In this document: in pieces, positions 34,446 through 43,214 of the stretch
How the letters are laid out: each line of letters opens with the position of its first letter
How positions within the stretch are numbered: the stretch's first letter is position 1
Assembly (NCBI RefSeq): GCF_000276665.1
Contig: NW_004955434.1
Location: 20,867,562-20,931,561 of the forward strand
Length of the DNA stretch: 64,000 nucleotides
Origin: Chinchilla lanigera
Lineage: Eukaryota > Chordata > Mammalia > Rodentia > Chinchillidae
Reading direction: 5' to 3'
Notes under the pieces: generated by a model
The model's database searches: none
The model's input: only the letters and a program-made list of their open reading frames with translations
What the model was told of the DNA's origin: nothing
Translations under genes and position numbers: made by a program

Positions 34446-34556
34446 ATTTTTTATTTTTTTATTTGAGATAGGCTCTCACTAATTTGCTCAGATTGGGATA
34501 AAATTTGAGATCCTCCTGCTTCTGCCTCTCAGGCCAGCACCACTAGGCTCAACCAG
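34446..34556 (-). mobile_element. Degenerate B1-type SINE
   Basis: T-rich start, then GAGATAGGCTCTCACTAATT, TGAGATCCTCCTGCTTCTG, CCTCTCAGGC and CAGCACCACTAGGC, which follow B1 in reverse with many changes. Directly next to the ID-like fragment, so the pair may have been one composite element. Confidence 0.5.
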
Positions 34557-34883
34557 GCAAAGCAATTTGTGTTGTGCACTTTCCTTCATCGTGGAGTCCA
34601 GGGGGCCCGCATAAGGTAGAATGCAAATTCTGGTTTAGATCCTGGCTGAGAGACCCTCTGAGGAGGCCTGGGAACCCTGTGGTTGCGTCTCTGGAGCTGC
34701 GTGTTTCTTTGTGATAGGTAGCACTCTGCCACTTTTCTCCGGCTGTGCTATAAAAAGGAAGCGATACCAGTTATTCGATACCAGCGAATCTTTTAGGAGC
34801 AATTATGAAATGATGATAAGGTCATATAAAGTATGTATTTTTACATTTTTATAAAAAATCCAATGTAGGTTTATCACATGACT

Positions 34884-35066
34884 TGGCATATATCACGAAC
34901 TTGATTCTCTCCATGATTCTGGTTGCAAACCAAGTTGGACAAGAGCCAAATCTAATTCAGTGGTTATCTTCAGTGTTACCTTGTGGGGAAATTTGATTTG
35001 GTTCTCATCCACTTGGGTTTGCAACCAGAATTGTGGAGAGAATTGAGTTCATGAACCGAGGTACCA
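34884..35066. mobile_element. Palindromic Tigger-type MITE
   Basis: About 183 bp with terminal inverted repeats of roughly 45 bp. The left TIR reads TTGATTCTCTCCATGATTC then TGGTTGCAAACCAA. The right TIR is its reverse complement, with CTTGGGTTTGCAACCAG, AATTGTGGAGAGAATTGAG and TTCATGAACCGAGGTACCA. There is no coding capacity. The TIR resembles the end of the Tigger element at 37016 (GCCTCAATAC..., CATGGTTCTGGTCACAAACC), so it was probably mobilised by a Tigger (pogo-type) transposase. Confidence 0.8.
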
Positions 35067-35371
35067 TTACCTATCCATCACCTGTCTACCTACCTGTCTA
35101 TCTTTCATCTATCTACCTCTTATCTATCTATCATCTATCTACCTATTATCTATCTATCATCTATCACCTGTCTATCATCTATCTATCATCTATCTCTATA
35201 TATATCTACCTATCTATCATCTATCTACCTATTATCTATCTTTTATCTGTCATCTATCTGTCTACCTATCTATTATCTATCTATCTATCTATATTTATCT
35301 ACCTATCATCTATCTACCTATCATCTATCACTTATCTGTCTGTCTATCTATCTATCTATATCTATTCTATA
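35067..35371. repeat. CTAT-type tetranucleotide satellite
   Basis: About 300 bp of CTAT/ATCT units with ACCT and ATC interruptions. Longer phrases such as CATCTATCTACCTATTATC recur near 35130 and 35220, showing higher-order duplication. It begins directly at the right end of the MITE. The 117-codon frame running through it (Ser/Ile/Tyr/Leu) is a product of the repeat. Confidence 0.95.
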
Positions 35372-37015
35372 CCAACAGAGCATTGAACTGGCTCAGAATT
35401 GAAGATGGCGCCTGCATCCATCTCAGTTGTAGTTTCATAACAAGAAAGAATGTTAAGGTCATGTAACCTCCTTTCAGAACACCTTGTAGCCCCAGAGCTT
35501 TAAAAGTGTTGTTCGGATCAGACTTGGTTTCTCCTCCTTCCTGTATATACACCAAGTAACCTTCCTTTTAAAAAATGTATCTACCTAATGGCTATATTCT
35601 TTTAAAAAGTCTTTTGTACTTCATTTTGTACTACTTTCCTCTGTCTACCCAATCATATTTCGTCTTTAAAAAGTCTTATGTAGGTTATTTTTGTACTACT
35701 ATCTAGAAAGTCTTAAATGAAGCAATGGAGTTGACACTGATTAGGGTTAAGAGATAAGAAAAAAGCAGTGATCAGAGAGAGAGAAAAAAAGATATAAGGC
35801 AATGAGTGTGGATCTAAGTAAATGAAGAGTTAGTAAAGCTTATAAACAAATTAGCTTCACTGAGAAAGAATGAACACTGATTAAATTGTAAGAAGCATAC
35901 AATCCTTCACAGACTGCACAAATTGCAGACATCTGCACCGACTGAGCTCTGCTCTGACTGCTCATACCCATGGCTCTCACTGTAACTTGCCCTAGTTGGT
36001 TCCTGCATCAATTTCTTAGTAATATTTGCGTGGATCCCTTTGAATGCATATTGAACAACACTATCAAAGCTGAGAGGCCTCACATGTGTCATTGCCTCGC
36101 ATCTCTTCAGTCTGCACACATGGCGACCATACCAAGACATTTCTCTCTGAATTCGCAAGAGAAGTTCCTGGGTGTCTGAAATGTGTAAAGGAATGCTATC
36201 CCCTAACCAGAAACCTCCTTTGGAGGCTCTTGATTAAAAATATAAGAAAGGCCACCTTGAGCAAAGCATTTCTTCTATTAAATCAGAATAATTCAGTTGA
36301 AAAACTGAAAGTTTTAATGAAGAGCTGTAATTAAAAATATATTGAGGCTCAACAATTGGTAATTCCTCTGGTGAAAGCATCATTAACATATCGTTAAAAT
36401 ATTCCATTTTATTTCAGCAGAAAATTCAAAAACGAGGACTGAGTCCCCCTCCTTAGGGACTTGCAGAGGGCCAGAAATTCTGGACCAGGGTTTTCATAAT
36501 CGGAGGAGTAGCCAGATAGTTCCCAAGCTTGCACGGGAGCATGCGGCAACCAGAGATTAGCTGTAAAGCATGCCTGTCCCATCACTCGATTTGTTAACTA
36601 CCTCAAGTTTTCATAAGGATACTTTTCAATTATCTTTAGTATGTATTTGTTCTCAAATGTGGTCAGATAGAATGTCAAAAGTTCAATAGTTTAGGTATGG
36701 ACAGCCACAAGGTAAAATGCGTATTTCATTTGTTTTTCCATAAGTAGCATAGGAAAACATAAAAATGAGGGTTTTCGTTTGCAGTTATACAGCATCCATC
36801 TCCAAATTTATTGCTCTGGTGGAATGATACCCCTATCATTTCAGGCCCTGACGCACCCCAGCTCTCCGCACACCCTTCCGCGGGTTCAATTCCAAAGAAG
36901 AATGCGTGGAACTTCCCTGCTGCCCAGCCTCAGCCTCTGCTCACTCTGTTTCTCAGGGAAGCTATTCTGAGTAATGAGTGGGAGCATTGGGCTTTGGACT
37001 AGATTGACCTAAATA
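35372..37015. other. Unassigned sequence, possibly including an LTR fragment
   Basis: 35390-35560 contains AAGATGGCGCCTGC and GCTTTAAAAGTGTTGTTCGG, CAGACTTGGTTTCTCC, reminiscent of an ERV LTR, but neither boundary is clear. At 35605-35715 a block with AAAAAGTCTT and TTTTGTACTACT occurs twice. No gene was recognised. Confidence 0.35.
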
Positions 37016-39260
37016 TAGTGATGCCTCAATACACAAATTTAGTTCATTCCATGGTTCTGGTCACAAACCAAACCAAATTTTCCCAAAAGGGTCAATGGAA
37101 ATAAGGTTAATTCTTTCTGAATCACATGTGTTTTTCTAACCACAAAAATACGAAACAAAGTGCAGTAGAGCACGAAGAGAGAGAACACTCCCCTTGCTCG
37201 TGGCAGCTTCTGGCGTGAAGGGCAGGAAGGTTGGTGGGAGGAGGATATTGTTTGGAGGAGGAGTCCCCCGCCATAAGGGCAGCAGGGTGATCTCCTTCAG
37301 GGGTTGCCACTCTTCTTTGTGTCTTAGGTGGAAGGCCCATTCTGATGAGAAAATCTCTCCAGCATCACTTGCTTTTCCTGCTCTGCCTAACCCTCTGGAA
37401 TTGTTCATCTGGTTCAACACTGTTTATTACAGTTATGCTGGGGTGGTGCTTCTCAAAGAAACCCTGGCACCCATCCTGTTTGTCTCTGATGGATGTTATC
37501 ACGTCACTGCTGACCCTCTCCCCACCTTCCTCTTCCTCATGGATGCTCCTCAATGAACACCTTCCGCTGCTCGCTGAACTCAGAGAGTTCTTCTCTGGTC
37601 AGCTGCTCCTCATGCTCAGCAAGCTCCTGTACATCTGCACCCTCGGCGTCCAGACCCGCACTCTTGCCGGCGGACGCGATCTCCTCCCCCTGTGCACCAG
37701 ACCCCTCAGAGTCATGTCTGCTGACACATCCTGGCCACTGTCTCCTCCAGGCTGAGCTTAAGAGCCAGTGTATGACACCTTCCCAGGCTTTGTCAAAGAG
37801 GTCAGTGCAGTGGAGGACATCGAACTGTTTCTTCTGGAACTCTTTCAAGGAGTCAAGGATGTCTCTTCAGTGACATTAAGACAACAAGGTGAAGAGAGCC
37901 TTCATATACAGCTTGTTGAAGCAGATCACTTACTGGTCTGTGGGTTGGAGAAGAGGTATTGTGTTTGGTAGGGTGAGGAATAGGATCTCTATGAAGGCAT
38001 ACTCAGCGTGCATATCATCCACCAAGGCTGGGGGATGTTCCAGGGCAGTGTCCATCAGAAAAAGGCACCCTTCAGGCAGCTGGTGGTCAGAAAGTTACTT
38101 TATAATGGTGGGTGTGATACTTCTTAGTGGTGCGTACACCTCCTGCCGCCATTCCGTGAACAGTACCTGTGACCCAAGCTTTCCCATTGGTCCTCCACTC
38201 GACAGGCAGCCTGGCCTTGTTCATATTTGTGAACAAGGGATCTAGATATGATGCACCAGCCACTGCTTAATCTTCAGATCAGTGCTCGTGTTTGCACACA
38301 GCAAAAGGGTCAGTCTGTCCTTCCTGGCTTTTTCTCCTGCATGACATAGGTTTGTTTGGCACCATCTTCCAGAAGATCCCTGTTTAATAAGTTAAACACT
38401 TATTGAGCAACATGTGCTTCTGCCTTCATGAATTCTGGGAATTCTTTCGTGTAGGCTTCTGCCGTGACCCTCTCAGAACGGGAAGCCTCACCATGTCTTG
38501 TCACACTGTGTACGCCACTTCTCTTGTGAAATTTTTCAAACCACCTATAGTGGCTTTAAATTCATCACCTGTTGCCCCTGTTGAAGAGTTTTCTTGCAGG
38601 AAATCACTTGCAGTTTCCTGGGTTTTTCACAGATCACAGCTTCACTAACGTCATTTGCCCGCTGTTTCTCATTCCACCACACTGACAAAAGTTTGTCCAG
38701 CTCTTCCAGCTCTGTGTCCTCCGCTTAGTTAACATCGTTACTCCTTTTGCCACATCAGCTCCTTTGATGGCATCTTTGTTCTTCAAAATAGTCAAGATTG
38801 TTGAATCGCCACCTTGTACTCCGAGGCCAGATCAGTCACAGGAATACCGCCCTCACGCTTTTCTACAATTTCTTTCTTCAATTCAATGGTTATTTTCTTC
38901 AAAACCTTCTACGCCATTCCTGTTCTGCACTTTCCTTTTACCTTCATTATTGCTCTGAACGTTCTTATCAGCTCTGTTACTATGCTGCACCTTCTTTTTA
39001 CCCCCATGCTGGCTCTGCGCTTTCTTTGGAGCCATGCTGGATTGGATAATACTCTACGGTGCTACAAAGCAAAAAGAAGTGCATCATAGCAAGTGTGCAC
39101 AGGTCTTTCTGCAGCCTTGATCTCCACTAGAAGAAACCACAACCACACATCAGAGCAGGGAAGATGCCCACGTTCACGCTCATGTGGGGAAGATGGCTGT
39201 GGTCATGTTCATCACCCGAGGCAGAGTTCACGATAGAAGCAAAATGTTGCTGAATCCTTC
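37016..39260 (-). mobile_element. Tigger DNA transposon (pogo/Tc1 group), inactive
   Basis: The left end follows a TA target dinucleotide and reads TAGTGATGCCTCAATACAC, then CATTCCATGGTTCTGGTCAC and CAATGGAAATAAGGTTAATT, a Tigger-type TIR and subterminal region. The minus strand carries an almost full-length transposase relic (separate entry). The right end is less clear: CGAGGCAGAGTTCACGATAG at about 39220-39240 looks TIR-like. The span of about 2.2-2.3 kb is close to a complete autonomous Tigger. The subfamily is not determined. Confidence 0.8.
37300..39035 (-). pseudogene. Tigger/CENP-B-like transposase, broken
   Basis: Start codon at 39035-39033 giving MAPKKAQSQHGGKKKV. In order and across frames come a helix-turn-helix DNA-binding segment (EIVEKREGGIPVTDLASEYK-like), ILKNKDAIKG, a CENP-B-type region (SVWWNEKQRANDVSEAVICE), then the DDE catalytic region: FLMDTALEHPPAL with the second aspartate, LLQPTDQ with the third, and KAWEGVIHWLLSSAW. 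The C-terminal part (AEHEEQLTREELSEF, then FFEKHHPSITVINSVEP in another frame) is typical of Tigger proteins. The first catalytic site (NRDLLEDG) is degraded. Several in-frame stops and at least three frame changes exclude a product. The many plus-strand frames at 37194-39089 are shadows of this relic. Confidence 0.85.
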
Positions 39261-39279
39261 CTTTTGATATTTGCAGTGA

Positions 39280-39370
39280 GAAGACTACACTACACTTAAG
39301 GTTGTGTGAAGAATAAATGAGAAATATGTTAGATACAAGGCAGCGTCTGGCATGAGCAGCAGTTCAGTGA
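39280..39370 (+). mobile_element. Possible MIR 3' fragment
   Basis: AAGGTTGTGTGAAGAATAAA, GAGAAATATGTTAGATACAA and GGCAGCGTCTGGCATGAGC follow the MIR 3' half. Confidence 0.5.
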
Positions 39371-39507
39371 AATCTAGTTAACTGCAGAGCAGTTTTTCCC
39401 ACATCCAGAATATTCTTATGAAAAAAATGGTAGTTCATTCTATTGTTTTTTTATTCTTGTTCATTCAGTGGGAAAATTGGGCTGCCAGATTTGTTTTGCA
39501 AATTGTT

Positions 39508-39619
39508 TTTTTTGTTTTTTGTTTTTGGTTTTTGGTTTTTCTCCGGTACCAGGAACCGAACTCACGACCTTGCACCTGCCAAGCAGGCGCTTTTGCCGCT
39601 GAGCTAAATCCCCAGCCCC
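39508..39619 (-). mobile_element. ID SINE with intact target-site duplication
   Basis: Minus-strand ID: T-rich tail with GGTTTTTGG spacing, CTCCGGTACCAGGAACCG, CACCTGCCAAGCAGGCGC and GAGCTAAATCCCCAGCCCC. A 16 bp duplication (TGTTTTGCAAATTGTT) lies at 39492-39507 and 39620-39635. Confidence 0.94.
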
Positions 39620-39635
39620 TGTTTTGCAAATTGTT

Positions 39636-40265
39636 ATAGTGATAACATTTCTATAACATAAAACTCAACATTTGAAAGTGTAAAATCCTGTGATTTTAAT
39701 ATATTTGCAATGTTGTGCAATAATAACGACTAATTTCAAAATATTTCCATCACTCTAGAAAGGAGCCCTCATACACATTAAGCATCAATCCCGATTTCTC
39801 CTATCCCTCTGTGCCCTGGAAATAACTCATCTACTTTCTGTCTCCTTGCCTGTTACAGACAGTTCACATAAATGTAATTATGTCATGTGTGTCTTTTTGT
39901 GTCTGGGTTATAAACTTACATAGTGTTTTTAAGATCCACCCATGATATAACATATATCAGGGGACTGGGGATTTAACTCAGCAGCACAGCGCCTGCCTGG
40001 CAAGCACAAGGTCATGAGTTCGATTCCTGATGCCGGGGGGGGGGGGAGCATATATCAGTACTGCATTCCTTTTTACGCCTAGGTGATATTCCTTTGTATG
40101 CACATACCTTAGTTGTTTTTCTGTTCATCTGTTTATGAGTATTTGGCTTGCTGAGTGTCTTGGCTGTTGTGAATAAACCTGCTGTTAACTTTTGTGGACA
40201 GGTTTTGGTGTGACCATATATTTTCAACTGTAATCATTAAGACTTTGTTTCTCAATATGATATGC
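39636..40265 (-). mobile_element. LINE-1 3' end (old L1M type)
   Basis: Reverse-strand old L1 3' UTR: TGCAATGTTGTGCAATAATA, CATCACTCTAGAAAGGAGCC, TCATCTACTTTCTGTCTCC, AGATCCACCCATGATATAAC, then, after an ID insertion, GATATTCCTTTGTATGCAC and TGGCTGTTGTGAATAAACC. The copy is split by the ID element at 39961-40048. Confidence 0.78.
39961..40048 (+). mobile_element. ID SINE with a poly-G in place of its A tail
   Basis: Starts GGGACTGGGGATTTAACTCA and runs GCCTGCCTGGCAAGCACAAG, GAGTTCGATTCCTGATGCC. The expected GGTACC(A)n end is replaced by twelve G residues. A 10 bp duplication CATATATCAG at 39951-39960 and 40049-40058 marks the insertion into the L1 copy. Confidence 0.9.
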
Positions 40266-40269
40266 TGAC

Positions 40270-41053
40270 TGGCAGGGATTATTGTGATTGACTAAAGCAG
40301 ACATTCAATCAAGTGGTATGTTAAATTTTGGTGAATTCAAGCAATCTGAGCCTCTCCCCTTATTATTTCTAGAGTGCATGCTCTAAGTAGGTATCTTTCT
40401 ATGGCCTTAAGCAGTCTTTTAAGGTAAAAATCAAGCCAATCACAATTCCATTTTTCTATTAACTATACACAACTATATAACATACATGCAGACACATATA
40501 TATGCACGCGCTGAGTGGAAGTCCTTTCCTAGTGCCAAATAAGAGCCAGTCCTAAACGGACTTCTTAAGGATTTTGTATGTGAGGATTATCCCTTCGGGC
40601 TCTTTTGTTTTCTTTTCTTCTCTTTTCTTTTCCTTTTTCTTTGCCTTTAATCTCTTCAGCCCTTACCTTTTCCACTCCTCTGTACTCAGAATCTGAAGCG
40701 TCCTTAGAATGTTTGGCATTCATCATCTCTGAGCGAAAATTACCCAGTTAACTCATTGCCCAGGAGCTCGCGATTTAACGATGGGCTTCTCTTCCCAGAA
40801 ATAGTTTCATGTTAGAGGAGGACAAAGAATAAGAACAATGCTTGACATGAAGGGTGGTTACTAGCTGCTTTCTCCCTAACCTGCGAGATCTGTGGGTTGG
40901 AGTCCCCACTGGCATTCACAGCTGTGTGCTTGGCCTGCATGTCCACCAAAATTGTGAGCCTTCCACTGTTTTGATCATGAATGATCTGTGTTAAGCACAA
41001 TTGATACTACTTTAAATCTTTGTATGGGTGTTTTCACTTAAATTGTGAACATT
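40270..41053. other. Unassigned non-coding sequence
   Basis: No gene or named repeat, apart from a pyrimidine-rich TTTTC tract at about 40603-40642. Confidence 0.45.
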
Positions 41054-41145
41054 GGGCTGGGAATATAGCTCAGCGGCATAGCACCTGCCTGGCAAGTGCA
41101 AGGTTGTGAGTTCGATTCCCAGTACAACAATAACAACAAAAAAAC
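41054..41145 (+). mobile_element. ID SINE
   Basis: GGGCTGGGAATATAGCTCAG, CACCTGCCTGGCAAGTGCAA, GAGTTCGATTCCCAGTAC and an AACAATAACAAC tail. A degenerate flanking repeat (TTAAATTGTGAAC upstream, TTAAGTGTGAAC downstream) may be its target duplication. Confidence 0.9.
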
Positions 41146-41199
41146 CTTTAAGTGTGAACGCCGTATCAGAAGTCCCCACTCAACAGGGTTAATGTACCC

Positions 41200-41226
41200 T
41201 ACACACACACACACACACACACACAC
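41200..41226. repeat. (CA)n microsatellite
   Basis: Pure CA run of about thirteen units. Confidence 0.92.
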
Positions 41227-41264
41227 CCTACTTTCCTCTTTGATACCCCTGGGCTCAAGTCTTG

Positions 41265-41440
41265 TTAAATAACTTTGAAGAGGTTAAATCTGTTTCTCAG
41301 CTCTTACCAATAATAATAATAATAATAATAATGATAATAATAATGATAATAATGTCAATCTCCAAGAATTATTGTGAGCATCTATCAAGGTATTTAGCAC
41401 TTGATTAGTGTTCAGTACATAGTAAATTATGTTATCGCTG
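41265..41440 (+). mobile_element. MIR SINE with an AAT expansion
   Basis: GAGGTTAAATCTGTTTCTCA before and AGAATTATTGTGAGCATCTA, TTAGTGTTCAGTACATAGTA after an (AAT)n tract at 41309-41353. The natural ATAATAATAG of MIR is the likely seed of the expansion. Confidence 0.62.
41309..41353. repeat. (AAT)n microsatellite
   Basis: About fifteen AAT units, the later ones interrupted by GAT. Confidence 0.92.
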
Positions 41441-41734
41441 TGTGTAAGTGAAGGAAGCCATTGTCTCTAGCACCGGAGGCCTGTGTGGAAGGCTCAGAGG
41501 TCGGTGGAGATTTCCTAGAACACACTCTGCACTCCTAGTCCACAAGCAGCTGCTTTTCTCTCGCAATGGCTTTAACTCCAGACTGGGCTGAATTGAATCG
41601 AAAGCAAAACTGAAGCAAGAGTAACTTCAAGACCCATGACTCAGGATCTACATTAAAACATGTTAAAGAAATTAGGGAACAATAGTTTCAAGACCTCTAT
41701 TGTGGCTTTAGTGAACTGAACTTTAGGAAACCAG

Positions 41735-41845
41735 AAATCTGAGTTTCAGGTATGATTCTGTCATCTGCTAGGTGTGACATCCTGAGTAAGATTTTCAAAC
41801 TCATTGGGCTTCATCCCCATCTTCTTGAAGATGGAAACAACAGTG
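41735..41845 (+). mobile_element. MIR SINE fragment
   Basis: ATGATTCTGTCATCTGCTAG, GTGTGACATCCTGAGTAAG, CAAACTCATTGGGCTTCATC and CCCATCTTCTTGAAGATGG follow MIR in the forward direction. Confidence 0.6.
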
Positions 41846-41885
41846 CTAGCATTGATTCACCCTTCGGGATGAACAGGTGGTGTTC

Positions 41886-42055
41886 TGTCGATGATGACCA
41901 AAGGAGGTCAACTGGGAATTCCTGGAGAGATTTTTCTTTTTTTTCTTTTCCCTTTCCCTTTTTTTTTTTTTGTCGATGATGACCAAAGGAGGTCAACTGG
42001 GAATTCCTGGAGAGATTTTTCTTTTTTTTCTTTTCCCTTTCCCTTTTTTTTTTTT
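41886..42055. repeat. Exact 85 bp tandem duplication beside the gap
   Basis: Two copies of an 85 bp unit beginning TGTCGATGATGACCAAAGG and ending in a T run, at 41886-41970 and 41971-42055, without a mismatch that I can see. A poly-T run and then N follow. This looks like a duplicated contig end. Confidence 0.9.
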
Positions 42056-42064
42056 TTTTTTTTT

Positions 42065-42164
42065 NNNNNNNNNNNNNNNNNNNNNNNNNNNNNNNNNNNN
42101 NNNNNNNNNNNNNNNNNNNNNNNNNNNNNNNNNNNNNNNNNNNNNNNNNNNNNNNNNNNNNNNN
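42065..42164. other. Assembly gap (100 N)
   Basis: Exactly 100 undetermined bases, the conventional placeholder for a gap of unknown size. It falls between a poly-T run and the body of a reverse-strand B1 SINE, so it probably hides the rest of that SINE. Frames crossing it are meaningless. Confidence 0.98.
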
Positions 42165-42230
42165 GCAAGGATCCTCCTGCCTCAGCCCCTCGAGTGCTGG
42201 GATTACAGGCATACGCCACCACCCCTGGCT
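42165..42230 (-). mobile_element. B1-type SINE, interrupted by the gap
   Basis: GATCCTCCTGCCTCAGCCC, GAGTGCTGGGATTACAGGC and ATACGCCACCACCCCTGGC match B1 in reverse. Its other half lies in the gap, and its poly-T end is probably the T run before it. Confidence 0.85.
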
Positions 42231-42687
42231 GAGATTTTCATTTTCCAGAGTGAACTGTGGAACAGACAACAAAGAGCTAACCTATACAAAAAGACAAACA
42301 CACTGTAATTTGCAGATTTAATGTGAAATTTTAATATCTCACAGAAAAAATCATACCAATGCCCAGAAATCAACACGTGAATCTGGGTTGAAGGAAGTGG
42401 TCTCCCTTCTCATGTTTTTCCCTGGTAAGCACTGGACATAAAATTGAATCTTTTCTTTTCCCATAGGAAAATAGACAAAAAAATCTATTTGTAAATTTTC
42501 CATATTCTGCTTTCATACCACCAAATATATAATAAATAAATAAATCCTAATATGAGAAAATCTCAGTAGTTGACAATTGGTAAGAAACATAGGTCTCAGA
42601 AAAAGTGGTGATTGGAATCATGAAATGAGATTGTGAAATCTGTTTTGAGTCCTGTGGAATGCAGAAGCTTTGTAAAATACAGAGTGG

Positions 42688-42780
42688 AGGGCAGGGGAGA
42701 TAGCTCAGCGGCGTAGTGCCTGCCTGGCAAGTGCGAGGTTGTGAGCTCCATTCCTGGTACCAAAAAATAGATAAATAACT
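42688..42780 (+). mobile_element. ID SINE
   Basis: GGCAGGGGAGATAGCTCAG, GTGCCTGCCTGGCAAGTGCG, GAGCTCCATTCCTGGTACC and an AAATAGATAAATAAC tail. Similar AAAATACAGAG and AAAATACGAGA flank it. Confidence 0.9.
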
Positions 42781-42939
42781 AAATAAAATACGAGATGGTA
42801 TTGTTTCCTTCACATGGGGTACCTACCGGAGTTGCACTGTCCACAGGTTTACATTTTAGAGCAGAATGTGAATGGCAAGAGAAGAAACAAAACCATCTGT
42901 AAAATACCTGGGGTTCTTTCCTAATAAGTATATTTTTCT

Positions 42940-43190
42940 ATTATAAAGAGTATTAAAGTCACATTATGGAACATTTGGAAAGTAGAGAAAAGAACAGAGA
43001 AATCATCTGCAATCACTCCACTCCCAAAATAACTGCTATTAAATGTTGCTGCGCTTCCTTTTACTGAGTTTCACTTGCTAGATTCTTTATTTTCACTGAA
43101 AGTTTTTTTAACTAAACATTACATCTAATATTTGTATGATTTTTCGTTAAATTGGAAGTTGTTTTTTGATAAATATTTGTGGGTTAGGCT
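42940..43190 (+). mobile_element. Possible old L1 3' fragment
   Basis: ACATTTGGAAAGTAGAGAAA, AATCATCTGCAATCACTCCA and AAAATAACTGCTATTAAATG resemble a common old L1 3' UTR block. A short G8 run follows at about 43207-43214. Confidence 0.45.
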
Positions 43191-43214
43191 TTGGTGTGTG
43201 TGTGTAGGGGGGGG

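Noticed and set aside
34596..34612. Second CTCF-like sequence (GTCCAGGGGGCCCG)
   Set aside because: The AGGGGGC core is present but the three leading positions do not fit, so the match is too weak.
35067..35371. Regular repeated phrases that might suggest a CRISPR-like array
   Set aside because: It is a tetranucleotide satellite without unique spacers, in a mammalian genome.
35033..35386. 117-codon plus-strand frame
   Set aside because: It reads through the CTAT satellite and the MITE end, so its composition is repeat-driven.
37194..39089. Numerous plus-strand frames up to 136 codons
   Set aside because: All lie opposite the minus-strand Tigger transposase relic and have no domain of their own.
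41811..42308. Several frames of 104-153 codons on both strands
   Set aside because: They cross the run of N and homopolymers, so the open length is an artefact.
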